A stretch of DNA of 19,380 nt from Actinomycetes bacterium (GTDB taxonomy: Bacteria; Actinomycetota; Thermoleophilia; Solirubrobacterales; 70-9), in contig JAEZIQ010000085.1 in NCBI GenBank assembly GCA_023436605.1, positions 1-19,380 of the forward strand. The letters are read 5' to 3'. Of this stretch, positions 6,852 through 14,371 are shown piece after piece. The notes under the pieces were generated by a model, which had not been told where the DNA came from, searched no databases, and worked only from the letters and a program-made list of their open reading frames with translations. Numbering within the stretch: the first letter of the stretch is position 1; every line of letters starts with the position of its first letter. A program made the translations under genes and the position numbers.

Positions 6852-8000
6852 TCAGGCCTGAAGGGCCCTTCCGAGCTGCTCGATGGTGATCACTCCGGCC
6901 AGCTGGCCGCGCTCGTCGGTGACCATAAGGGCGCCGAAACGCCGAAGTTGCTGATTGCCGAGCAGGCTGTCGAGGCCGGCTCGCTGGTCAACCGAAAAAC
7001 CGGGGTCTCTCTCGGTTACGGAACCGACCGGCGTGTTTGCCCGCTCGACCTCGGAGATTGACTCGACCCGGTCCCGCACCGCCATGCCGACGAATGCGCC
7101 GGTGGCGTCGACAACCGGAAACCAGGACCAGCCGAACCGCAGGAAGTACTCATCGAGGGCCCGGGCGCAGTCCAGGTCCTCGGGGATCGCAACCGGTTCG
7201 CGGTCCATCACTTCGGCGACCGTCACCCCTTCAAGTTTTTCGCTCACGGTCGATCGGCTGGCGGCTCTCGCGGCCCCGTTCACGAGGATTCCGATCATCA
7301 CCAGCCACAGGCCGCTGAAAACATTTCCGCTGAGGGCCCAGACGAGGCCGAGCCCGATGAAGATGAAACCGAAGATGCGGCCGAGCCCGGCCGCGAACCG
7401 GGTGGCGGCACTGCGCTTGCCCGTGACTTTCCAGGCGATCGCCCGGACGATGCGGCCGCCGTCCATCGGGAAGGCGGGCAGCAGGTTGAAGCCAAGCACG
7501 AGGATGTTGACCGCGGCCAGCCAGGCGACCATGGTGATCGGGCCGTTCGTGTCCGCGGTCACCCGCATCTCCAGGGCGTCGCGGAAGCTGTCCGCGCCGG
7601 CCGCCTGGATCCCGATCACGCAGAGCACGATCGCGATCAGCAGGGTCACGACCGGGCCGGCGATCGCGACCTTGAACTCGATCCCGGGACTGTCCGAATC
7701 CTGATCCACCTCCGCCACCCCGCCGAAGAGCCAGAGCCGGATCGTGCGGATGCCGATACCGCTGCGACGGGCCGCGAATGCGTGCCCGAGTTCATGAAGG
7801 AGGATCGAACCGAAGAACCCGATTGCGCTGAGCACCGCAAACAGGTAGGCGTTGGAGCTTCCGGGCTCGTCGAGAATGTCGCCGTAGAAGCCCGAAAGCC
7901 AGACGATCACGATGAACAGGAAGAGAAACCAGGACCAGTCGACCGCGATCCTGATTCCGGCCACGCGGAAAAGAGTTATCGAGTTGCCGCCTCCGAACAC
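6852..8000 (-). CDS. M50 site-2 protease with C-terminal CBS pair (Rip3-like)
   Basis: An intramembrane zinc metalloprotease of family M50. With the start at the GTG 7998-8000 it has 382 residues. The zinc motif HELGH is at 69-73, the third ligand Asp180 is in NLLPAFPMDGGR, there are about six hydrophobic segments, and two CBS domains lie at about 260-382. This arrangement is that of the Rip3-type S2P proteases of actinobacteria, which cleave membrane substrates under nucleotide or stress control; the substrate here is unknown. An ATG at 8060 would add 20 residues (MRKISARELR...) that overlap the divergent promoter zone. The GTG is preferred because MFGGGNSITLFRVAGIRI matches the usual family N-terminus and TACGAT ends 6 bases before it. 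The ArsB-like permease follows 48 bases downstream. Confidence 0.88.
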   Translation of the reverse strand: MFGGGNSITLFRVAGIRIAVDWSWFLFLFIVIVWLSGFYGDILDEPGSSNAYLFAVLSAIGFFGSILLHELGHAFAARRSGIGIRTIRLWLFGGVAEVDQDSDSPGIEFKVAIAGPVVTLLIAIVLCVIGIQAAGADSFRDALEMRVTADTNGPITMVAWLAAVNILVLGFNLLPAFPMDGGRIVRAIAWKVTGKRSAATRFAAGLGRIFGFIFIGLGLVWALSGNVFSGLWLVMIGILVNGAARAASRSTVSEKLEGVTVAEVMDREPVAIPEDLDCARALDEYFLRFGWSWFPVVDATGAFVGMAVRDRVESISEVERANTPVGSVTERDPGFSVDQRAGLDSLLGNQQLRRFGALMVTDERGQLAGVITIEQLGRALQA

Positions 8001-8062
8001 GCTCACATCGTATGGAGATGCATCACCAGGCCGGAGTTCGCGAGCGGATATCTTGCGCATTC
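8001..8062. promoter_or_regulatory. Divergent promoter region M50 / M28 proteases
   Basis: A 62-base gap between proposed starts. On the minus strand TACGAT (8007-8012) ends 6 bases before the protease GTG; on the plus strand TATCTT (8049-8054) ends 8 bases before the M28 ATG. Neither gene has a Shine-Dalgarno, so both are candidate leaderless transcripts. Confidence 0.4.
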
Positions 8063-9289
8063 ATGCCTGCCGAATCACCTTTGAGACTTGCCGCCCCCCA
8101 TGGGGAAGCCGACCAGGAATGGTTGCGCGAGCGGCTCGAGGAACTCGAGCGGATCGAGCGGCCGTCGGCATCTGACGGTGAACTCAGGGCCGCCGAGTGG
8201 CTGGTCGCCGAGTTTGCGAAGCTGGGGGCGGAGGCGAGGATCGAAACCGAACGGGCCCATGGGACCTACTGGTGGCCGATCGGGATCGGCACCGCGCTCG
8301 GAGTCGCCGGAGGTCTGGCTGCGCGGCGCGGCAAGCGACTGACCGGAGCGCTGCTCGGAGCTGCCGGCGCGGCGGCCATCGCCACTGACTTTCCTCCCCG
8401 TCCCCGTTACCTGCGCAAGGTTCTCCCGAAACGCGACACCTTCAACGTGGTCTGCGAACTCGGCGATCCGGAGGCGGAACGCACCGTCGTGTTTGTGTCC
8501 CACCACGATGCGGCCAACCAGGGGCTGGTCTTCCACCCCGGCATCCCGGCGCTGGTCTCGAAGACCGGCGCCTTCGAGCATGTCGACACCTCGCCGATGC
8601 TGATGGCCCCGGTGATCGGCGGGCCGATTCTGGCCGCGATCGGCGCCCTGACCGGCAAGCGCTCGATCGCCACCGCCGGCGCCGTGATCTCCGCCGGTTC
8701 GACTGCTTCGATGGTCGACATCGGCCTGCGCAAGGTGGTCCCCGGCGCCAACGACAACGGCACGGCGGTCATCGCCCTGCTCGAACTGGCCCGCCGGTTT
8801 CTCGCCGACCCGCCGGATGGTCTGCGCCTGATCCTGCTTTCAGCTGGTTCCGAGGAATCGTTCAGCGAGGGGATGAAGGCTTTCGGCGAACGTCACTTCG
8901 GCGATCTGCCGGTTGATTCGACCTTTTTCATCAACATGGACACGATCGGTTCACCCCACCTGAACGTCTTGCGCGGGGAGGGCTTCCTGAAGATGTTCGA
9001 ATACCCGGCCGAGGCCCTGACCCTCGCCGACCAGACCGCCGCAGAAGAGGGCATCGAGTTGATGCCGAACCTCAGGATCCACAACGGGACCGACGGCCTC
9101 GAACCCCTGGCCGCGGGGTATCCGGTCGTTTCTATCTGCTCCTGCACCGAACACAAGCAGCCGGCCAACTATCACTGGCCCAACGACCTGGCCGAGAACG
9201 TCGACTTCGACACGGTCGAATCGGGCATCCGTCTGGCCGAAGCTATGACCCGCCGCCTCGCGCGTGACTGGGTCTCGCTGTCCGGCTGA
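8063..9289 (+). CDS. M28 family metallopeptidase with hydrophobic insertions
   Basis: 408 residues from the ATG at 8063. The two-zinc core of family M28 is complete: HHD at 147-149, Asp231 in GANDNGTAV, the Glu264-Glu265 pair in SEES, Asp293 in NMDTIG and His371 in HWPND. It is probably an aminopeptidase or related peptidase. There is no signal peptide. Two short hydrophobic segments (about 71-87 and 94-108) precede the core. A further hydrophobic stretch of about 50 residues (about 176-224) separates the first His-x-Asp motif from Asp231, where classical members have only about 20 residues. The protein may therefore be membrane-associated. A start at 8012 is possible but would overlap the divergent promoter; the ATG at 8063 follows a TATCTT box. 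It converges on the next gene with only 2 bases between stops. Confidence 0.85.
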   Translation: MPAESPLRLAAPHGEADQEWLRERLEELERIERPSASDGELRAAEWLVAEFAKLGAEARIETERAHGTYWWPIGIGTALGVAGGLAARRGKRLTGALLGAAGAAAIATDFPPRPRYLRKVLPKRDTFNVVCELGDPEAERTVVFVSHHDAANQGLVFHPGIPALVSKTGAFEHVDTSPMLMAPVIGGPILAAIGALTGKRSIATAGAVISAGSTASMVDIGLRKVVPGANDNGTAVIALLELARRFLADPPDGLRLILLSAGSEESFSEGMKAFGERHFGDLPVDSTFFINMDTIGSPHLNVLRGEGFLKMFEYPAEALTLADQTAAEEGIELMPNLRIHNGTDGLEPLAAGYPVVSICSCTEHKQPANYHWPNDLAENVDFDTVESGIRLAEAMTRRLARDWVSLSG

Positions 9290-9291
9290 CC

Positions 9292-9627
9292 TCAGGCTTC
9301 TTCTTCCGGCTTGCCCCGGCGGTTGTCGCCGTAATCCCGGTCGCGCTCGTCCTCGACGCCTTCGCCGTCGGGGCCGTAACCGGCCTCGGAGAGCATGCGG
9401 CGTATGTCAACGATCTGCTGCCGGTCGATGTCCTTGCCGTGCGGGACGTGGAACGTCTCGGTTTCCGGGCCGACGGTCACCTTGAGGTGACCGTTGTGCT
9501 CCTGCTCGACGGTGCCGACCGCCTTCAGCAGCGACTCGACCTTCCGCCACTCGATCGTGTGCTTCTGGTGATCGAAAAGCTCGGCGAGCGTGCTGCTGTG
9601 ATGGTTGCTGAGACCCTGGTCGGCCAT
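9292..9627 (-). CDS. Conserved hypothetical with HicA-like (dsRBD-like) core
   Basis: 111 residues. The core, about 9-83, reads as helix-strand-strand-helix: WRKVESLLKAVG, then GHLKVTVGPETETFHVPHGKDI, then QQIVDIRRMLSEAGY. This recalls the HicA mRNA-interferase fold and a family of small actinobacterial hypothetical proteins. The G-H-L-K-V and H-V-P-H motifs are in the place of the HicA catalytic His region, but no HicB antitoxin gene is next to it, so toxin activity is not supported. The C-terminal 30 residues are acidic and probably disordered. The ATG at 9625-9627 has a strong ribosome binding site (AAAGGA on the minus strand, 9634-9639). Confidence 0.65.
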   Translation of the reverse strand: MADQGLSNHHSSTLAELFDHQKHTIEWRKVESLLKAVGTVEQEHNGHLKVTVGPETETFHVPHGKDIDRQQIVDIRRMLSEAGYGPDGEGVEDERDRDYGDNRRGKPEEEA

Positions 9628-9689
9628 TGGAGTCCTTTCGAAGTTGACGCAGGATGAATATCACCTGAACACCTGCGAACCTTCTCCGG

Positions 9690-10139
9690 GTGAGACGCAC
9701 CCTCATAAACGGATTTGAACTCGACGACAACCGGGACCGGGTTGACCTCGACGTGGTGGTGGGCTTCCTCGCGGGGGAGGCCTACTGGTCGAAAGGGCGG
9801 CCGCGGGAGCTGATCGAGAAGACCGTCCGCGAGGCGGCCCGGGTGGTCGGGCTCTACGCCCCGGACGGTGCGATGGTCGGGTACTGCCGCGCCGCTTCGG
9901 ACGAGGTCGTCTTCGCCTACCTCTGCGATGTGTTCGTGCTCGAGGAGCACCGGGGCCGCGGGCTGGGGCGGGAAATGGTCGGGGAGATGGTCGACGGGAG
10001 CGCGCTGAAGGACCTCCGCTGGCTGCTTGGCACCGCCGATGCCCACGAGATGTACCGCGAGTTCGGTTTCCAGAAGCCCTCCTTCCGGATCATGGAGCGG
10101 CCCGGCCCGAAGTTCGCCGACGACCCGCCGCCGGAATAA
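9690..10139 (+). CDS. GNAT family N-acetyltransferase
   Basis: 149 residues with the GNAT acetyl-CoA-binding motif A: VFVLEEHRGRGLGREMV at about 81-97, where the R-G-R-G-L-G loop (88-93) binds the pyrophosphate. It also has a motif-B-like end, DAHEMYREFGFQKP (117-130). The substrate is not predictable. The GTG at 9690 is the most upstream plausible start and has no clear ribosome binding site. The gene stands alone: the upstream neighbour is divergent, and the downstream aidB is convergent across a long hairpin. Confidence 0.85.
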   Translation: MRRTLINGFELDDNRDRVDLDVVVGFLAGEAYWSKGRPRELIEKTVREAARVVGLYAPDGAMVGYCRAASDEVVFAYLCDVFVLEEHRGRGLGREMVGEMVDGSALKDLRWLLGTADAHEMYREFGFQKPSFRIMERPGPKFADDPPPE

Positions 10140-10160
10140 TCCGGCCCCCTCACCTGACCA

Positions 10161-10199
10161 GGTTCAAATCACCGGGATATAGCACCGGTAATTTGAACC
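10161..10199. terminator. Bidirectional terminator-like hairpin between GNAT gene and aidB
   Basis: The arms 10161-10175 and 10185-10199 pair over 15 positions with a single C-A mismatch, around a 9-base loop. The hairpin sits in the 78-base gap between convergent genes and is nearly symmetrical, so it can form in transcripts from either side. No T-run follows on either strand. Confidence 0.6.
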
Positions 10200-10217
10200 G
10201 AGCTCCTTCGATCGGGG

Positions 10218-11891
10218 TCAGGCCGGGGGAGCCGAGCGCTCGATGATCGTCTTGAAGTCGGTGCCGGCCGGAAGCGTGCCGAAGGCCTCGCCCCAGTCGC
10301 CGCCGAGGCGGGAAGCGCAGAAGGCGTCGGCAACCGCCGGGTCGCCGTGGCGGACCAGCATCGAGGCCTGGAAAGCCAGACCCATTCCCTCGACCACCCG
10401 GCGGGCGCGGACCTCGAGCGTTTCGGGGTCAGCGGTGATCTCGCGCTGAAGTTTCTCGACGAACGAGTCGAGCCGGGCGTCAGCGCCGGCCGCTTCGCCG
10501 ACCTCGCTGAAGAAAGCTTCATAGGAAGCCGGGCTCTTGACCATCGCTCTCAGCGCGTCGAGACACTGGACGTTGCCGGAGCCTTCCCAGATTGACATCA
10601 GAGGGCTCTCACGGAAGATCCTCGGCATGCCTGATTCTTCTGCGTAACCGTTGCCACCGAAGCACTCGAGGGCCTCGACCGCATGCCACGGAGCCCGCTT
10701 GCAGATCCAGTACTTGAGAACCGGGGTGGCGAGTCGCTGGAGCAATGCCGCTCCTTCATCGCCGGCCACGGCCTCGTCGTAGGCGCGGGCGAGCCGCATG
10801 ACCGAAGCGGTGGCCGCTTCCGACTCGAGCGCCAGGTCGGCCAGCACGTTTTCCATCAGCGGCTGGTCGACCAGGGTCCGGCCGAAGGCGGAGCGGCCTT
10901 GCGTGTGGTGAATCGCCCGGGCGACCACGTTTCGCATGCCGGCGCTGGAGCCGATCGCACAGTCGAGTCGGGTGTGGCTGACCATCTCGATGATCGTGCG
11001 GATGCCGCGACCTTCCTCGCCGATCATGCGGGCCCAGGCGCCGCGAAATTCGACCTCTGAGGATGCATTCGACTTGTTGCCGAGCTTGTCCTTGAGGCGC
11101 TGGATGTGGAAGCGGTTGCGTTCGCCGTCCGGGGTGAAGCGGGGCATGAGGAAGCAGGAAACCCCGGCTTCGGTCTGGGCCAGAACGAGGAAGGCGTCGC
11201 ACATCGGAGCCGAGCAGAACCATTTGTGTCCGGTCATCTCATACTCGGCGCCGGGGCCCCCACCGTTCAGGGCGACCGCAGTCGTCGTGTTGGCCCGCAC
11301 ATCCGAGCCGCCCTGTTTCTCGGTCATCGCCATCCCGGCGAGGCAACCAGGCTTCTGGTCGGCCGGTCGCAGCTTGCCGTCGTATTCGAGCGAGGTGAAC
11401 CGCGGCTCCCATTCGGCGGCAACTTCGGGTTGGTTGCGCAGCGAAGGGATCACCGAGAAGGTCATCGAGATCGGGCAGCCGACTCCGGCCTCGACCTGGG
11501 CGAGCTGCGTGAAAAGTGCCGCCCGGGCCACGTTGGCACCGATCTGGGGTTCGCGCCAGGGCAGGGCGTGGATGTCATGCTCAATCCCGAGTTTCATCAG
11601 CTGATGCCAGGCGGGATGGAACTCGACCTCGTCGATCCGGTGGCCGAACCGGTCGAAGGCCTTGAGCCGGGGCGGGAACTCGTTGGCGTCGCGGCCGGCC
11701 AGCTGGATGTCCGGGTCTCCACAGATCTCACCCAGGGCGCGGATGCGGTCCTCAGCCCAGCCGGCACCCTCGCGACGGACCGCTTCCTGGAGCGGCAGGT
11801 CGATCTCGTAGAGGTTGACGTTCTCCAGCGGAGTCGACTGGTTGAAGACCGTGTGGGTCTCGTGCAGCGTGGCTTCGGCGGTTTCCGGCAT
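10218..11891 (-). CDS. aidB: AidB-type acyl-CoA dehydrogenase family flavoprotein
   Basis: 557 residues, matching E. coli AidB along its length (541 residues there). Shared segments are HTVFNQSTPLENVNLY (13-28), EAVRREGAGW, the FAD-site MTEKQGGSDV (189-198), GHKWFCSAP, RLKDKLGNKSNASSEVEF and the C-terminal WEGSGN. AidB is a flavoprotein of the adaptive response to alkylation that binds DNA; acyl-CoA dehydrogenase activity is weak and its physiological substrate is unsettled. No ada, alkA or other alkylation-repair gene is in this window, so an alkylation role is by homology only; an isovaleryl-CoA-type dehydrogenase is the alternative. The ATG at 11889-11891 has no Shine-Dalgarno. The gene is divergent from icd across 130 bases. 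Confidence 0.9.
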   Translation of the reverse strand: MPETAEATLHETHTVFNQSTPLENVNLYEIDLPLQEAVRREGAGWAEDRIRALGEICGDPDIQLAGRDANEFPPRLKAFDRFGHRIDEVEFHPAWHQLMKLGIEHDIHALPWREPQIGANVARAALFTQLAQVEAGVGCPISMTFSVIPSLRNQPEVAAEWEPRFTSLEYDGKLRPADQKPGCLAGMAMTEKQGGSDVRANTTTAVALNGGGPGAEYEMTGHKWFCSAPMCDAFLVLAQTEAGVSCFLMPRFTPDGERNRFHIQRLKDKLGNKSNASSEVEFRGAWARMIGEEGRGIRTIIEMVSHTRLDCAIGSSAGMRNVVARAIHHTQGRSAFGRTLVDQPLMENVLADLALESEAATASVMRLARAYDEAVAGDEGAALLQRLATPVLKYWICKRAPWHAVEALECFGGNGYAEESGMPRIFRESPLMSIWEGSGNVQCLDALRAMVKSPASYEAFFSEVGEAAGADARLDSFVEKLQREITADPETLEVRARRVVEGMGLAFQASMLVRHGDPAVADAFCASRLGGDWGEAFGTLPAGTDFKTIIERSAPPA

Positions 11892-11966
11892 GACAGTATG
11901 GTCGCACAGGCCGGTTCGGGCGGACCACGGTCTTCTACCTACTGGCGACCTCTACCGGTTTCGCTC

Positions 11967-11974
11967 TATAGCAT
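11967..11974 (+). promoter_or_regulatory. Candidate -10 region of the icd-mdh promoter
   Basis: TATAGCAT lies about 47 bases before the icd GTG, which would leave an untranslated leader of roughly 40 bases containing the ribosome binding site. The -35 side is poor. The 130-base gap also has to hold the aidB promoter. Confidence 0.35.
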
Positions 11975-12021
11975 CGGTTCCCACAAGAGCCTTATGCCGA
12001 AATCGAAGGGAAGTACCAGTC

Positions 12022-13236
12022 GTGTCCAAGATTAAAGTGACCAATCCGATCGTCGAGCTGGATGGCGATGAGATGACCCGCATCATCTGGTCGTTCATCA
12101 AGGAGCAGCTGATCCTTCCTTATCTCGATGTGGACCTGAAGTACTACGACCTCGGGATCGAGAGCCGCGACGACACCGACGACCAGATCACCGTCGATGC
12201 CGCCAACGCGATCAAGAAGTACGGGGTCGGCGTCAAGTGCGCCACCATTACCCCGGACGAGGCCCGGGTCGAAGAGTTCGGCCTGAAGGAGATGTACCGC
12301 TCCCCGAACGGCACGATCAGGAACATTCTCGGCGGCGTCATCTTCCGTGAGCCGATCGTGATCTCGAACGTGCCGCGTCTGGTGCCCGGCTGGACCAAGC
12401 CGATCATCATCGGCCGTCACGCCTTCGTTGACCAGTACAGCGCCACCGACATGGTGGTCGAGGGCGAAGGCACCCTGACCATGACCTTCACACCCAAGGA
12501 CGAGGGCGAGCCGATCGAGATGCACGTCCACGACTTCCCGGGTGGCGGCGTCGCGATGGCGATGTACAACCACGACGATTCGATCCGTGACTTCGCCCGC
12601 GCCTCCTTCCGTTACGGCCTTGAGCGGGGCTACCCGGTCTACATGTCGACCAAGAACACGATCATGAAGCGTTATGACGGCCGCTTCATGATCCTCTTCC
12701 AGGAAGTCTTCGACGACGAGTTCAAGGAAGAGTTCGAGAAGGCCGGACTGACCTACGAGCACCGCCTGATCGACGACATGGTCGCTTCGGCCCTCAAGTG
12801 GGAGGGTGGTTACGTCTGGGCCTGCAAGAACTACGACGGTGACGTCCAGTCGGACACTGTCGCGCAGGGCTTCGGCTCGCTCGGTCTCATGACCTCGGTC
12901 CTGATGACCCCGGACGGCAAGACCGTCGAAGCCGAGGCCGCCCACGGCACGGTGACCCGCCACTACCGCGAGCACCAGAAGGGCAACCCGACCTCGACCA
13001 ACCCGATCGCCTCGATATTCGCCTGGACCCGCGGCATCTCGGCCCGCGGCCGGATGGACGACACCCCCGAGGTCAGCAAGTTCGGAGAGACTCTCGAACG
13101 GGTATGCATCGAAACGGTCGAGAGCGGCAAGATGACCAAGGACCTCGCCCGGCTGATCGACGCCGATCACCCGTGGCAGACCACCCAGGAATTCCTCGCC
13201 TCGATCGACGAGAACCTTCAGAAGGCGATGGCCTAG
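12022..13236 (+). CDS. icd: NADP-dependent isocitrate dehydrogenase (eukaryote-like type)
   Basis: 404 residues. The enzyme oxidatively decarboxylates isocitrate to 2-oxoglutarate in the TCA cycle. It closely resembles the homodimeric eukaryotic IDH1/IDH2 type rather than the E. coli Icd type: DGDEMTRIIW at the N-terminus, SPNGTIRN at 94-101, GRHAF with Arg132, YEHRLIDDMVA, WACKNYDGDVQSD and EAEAAHGTVTRHYR. The Ser94 and Arg132 numbering happens to match human IDH1. The start is GTG at 12022-12024, with AAGGGA (12006-12011) upstream as ribosome binding site; any earlier start runs into the aidB promoter. mdh follows after 29 bases, forming a TCA pair. Confidence 0.97.
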   Translation: MSKIKVTNPIVELDGDEMTRIIWSFIKEQLILPYLDVDLKYYDLGIESRDDTDDQITVDAANAIKKYGVGVKCATITPDEARVEEFGLKEMYRSPNGTIRNILGGVIFREPIVISNVPRLVPGWTKPIIIGRHAFVDQYSATDMVVEGEGTLTMTFTPKDEGEPIEMHVHDFPGGGVAMAMYNHDDSIRDFARASFRYGLERGYPVYMSTKNTIMKRYDGRFMILFQEVFDDEFKEEFEKAGLTYEHRLIDDMVASALKWEGGYVWACKNYDGDVQSDTVAQGFGSLGLMTSVLMTPDGKTVEAEAAHGTVTRHYREHQKGNPTSTNPIASIFAWTRGISARGRMDDTPEVSKFGETLERVCIETVESGKMTKDLARLIDADHPWQTTQEFLASIDENLQKAMA

Positions 13237-13265
13237 GGCCCGCCACCTAACCCAAGGAGAAGAAC

Positions 13266-14252
13266 GTGAGTTCAATCGCCAAGGTAACTGTGACCGGCGC
13301 CGCCGGGCAAATCGGTTACGCCCTGCTCTTCCGGATCGCCAGCGGCCAGATGCTCGGTCCGGACACCAAAGTCCACCTCAGCCTGCTCGAGATCCCGGCT
13401 GCCGTCAAGGCCGCCGAAGGTACCGCCATGGAGCTCGATGACTGCGCCTTCCCGCTGCTCGAGAAGATCAGCATCTCGGACGACCCGAAGGAAGCTTTCG
13501 AAGGCGCCAACATCGGCCTGCTGGTCGGTGCCCGTCCGCGCGGTCCGGGAATGGAGCGGGCCGACCTGCTCGAAGCCAACGGTGGAATCTTCAAGCCGCA
13601 GGGCGAGGCGATCAACGCCGGCGCCGCCGATGACATCAAGGTCCTCGTGGTCGGCAACCCGGCCAACACCAATGCTCTGATCGCCGCCTCCGCGGCCCCC
13701 GACGTGCCGAAGGAGCGCTTCACCGCGATGATGCGACTCGACCACAACCGGGCGATCGCCCAGCTCGCCAACAAGCTTGGCCGGCCGGTTTCGGACGTCA
13801 AGCGGATGACCGTCTGGGGCAACCATTCGGCCACCCAGTACCCGGATATCAGTAACGCTCTGATCGACGGCGCCCCGGCCCCCGCCCAGGTCGATGACGA
13901 GGTCTGGGTCCGTGAGGAGTTCATCCCCCGGGTCGCCAAGCGCGGAGCCGAGATCATCGACGCGCGTGGCGCCTCGAGTGCCGCTTCGGCCGCCAACGCC
14001 GCCATCGACCATGTCCGCGACTGGGTCCTCGGCACCCCCGAAGGCGACTGGGTCTCGATGGGCATCCCGTCGGACGGCTCCTACGGCGTACCGGAGGGCA
14101 TCATCGCCGGCTTCCCGGTGACCTGCTCGGGTGGCGAGTACAAGATCGTCGAAGGCCTCGAGATCGACGAGTTCTCGCGCGAGAAGATCGACGCCAACGC
14201 CAACGAGCTGATGGAAGAGCGCAACGCGGTAGCCGACCTCGGGTTGATCTAG
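13266..14252 (+). CDS. mdh: Malate dehydrogenase
   Basis: 328 residues of the NAD-dependent cytosolic-type malate dehydrogenase family, interconverting malate and oxaloacetate. The dinucleotide loop GAAGQIG is at 11-17. The mobile substrate loop GARPRGPGMERADLL (88-102) carries the arginines, Asp159 lies in RLDHNRA, and the catalytic His187 is in WGNHS. The start is GTG at 13266, fixed by a strong AAGGAG site at 13254-13259. It is cotranscribed with icd and followed by two hairpins. Confidence 0.97.
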   Translation: MSSIAKVTVTGAAGQIGYALLFRIASGQMLGPDTKVHLSLLEIPAAVKAAEGTAMELDDCAFPLLEKISISDDPKEAFEGANIGLLVGARPRGPGMERADLLEANGGIFKPQGEAINAGAADDIKVLVVGNPANTNALIAASAAPDVPKERFTAMMRLDHNRAIAQLANKLGRPVSDVKRMTVWGNHSATQYPDISNALIDGAPAPAQVDDEVWVREEFIPRVAKRGAEIIDARGASSAASAANAAIDHVRDWVLGTPEGDWVSMGIPSDGSYGVPEGIIAGFPVTCSGGEYKIVEGLEIDEFSREKIDANANELMEERNAVADLGLI

Positions 14253-14253
14253 C

Positions 14254-14274
14254 CCGCCTACCCAGGCGGTTTCT
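14254..14274 (+). terminator. Short hairpin with T-rich tail after mdh
   Basis: CCGCCT (14254-14259) pairs with AGGCGG (14264-14269) around a 4-base loop and is followed directly by TTTCT. It begins 2 bases after the mdh stop and is the most classical intrinsic-terminator shape in the window, though the T-run is short. Confidence 0.5.
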
Positions 14275-14289
14275 CCCGCCTCGCACTTC

Positions 14290-14331
14290 AAGGCCGCAGA
14301 CGCCACCGGATCAGGTGGCTTCTGCGGCCTT
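14290..14331 (+). terminator. Long-stem hairpin after mdh
   Basis: The arms 14290-14307 and 14314-14331 pair at 17 of 18 positions (one C-T mismatch) around a 6-base loop. The hairpin lies 38 bases beyond the mdh stop and before the next gene's promoter. No T-run follows. It argues against the ATG at 14315 as start of the next gene, because that codon would be inside the stem. Confidence 0.6.
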
Positions 14332-14352
14332 CGTCGTCGCTGGGTTACTCCG

Positions 14353-14363
14353 CGCTATAGCGT
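14353..14363 (+). promoter_or_regulatory. Candidate promoter -10 within a 10-bp palindrome
   Basis: The perfect palindrome CGCTATAGCG (14353-14362) overlaps the -10-like TATAGC and TAGCGT; TAGCGT ends 8 bases before the ATG at 14372. The next gene has no ribosome binding site, so this may be another leaderless promoter. The palindrome could be incidental. Confidence 0.3.
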
Positions 14364-14371
14364 GCGTGCCA

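Noticed and set aside
10161..10199. Possible tRNA because of the T-arm-like GGTTCAAATC
   Set aside because: No acceptor, D or anticodon arm can be built around it; the sequence is one long hairpin.
11992..13275. Long open frame antisense to icd
   Set aside because: It is a shadow of icd with no recognisable motif; icd is unambiguous and has a strong ribosome binding site.
13272..14306. Long open frame antisense to mdh
   Set aside because: Compositional shadow of mdh that also runs through the terminator hairpins.
14315..14371. Upstream ATG extension of the hydroxyacid dehydrogenase
   Set aside because: The ATG lies in the stem of the mdh terminator hairpin, and the extra residues do not resemble the family N-terminus.
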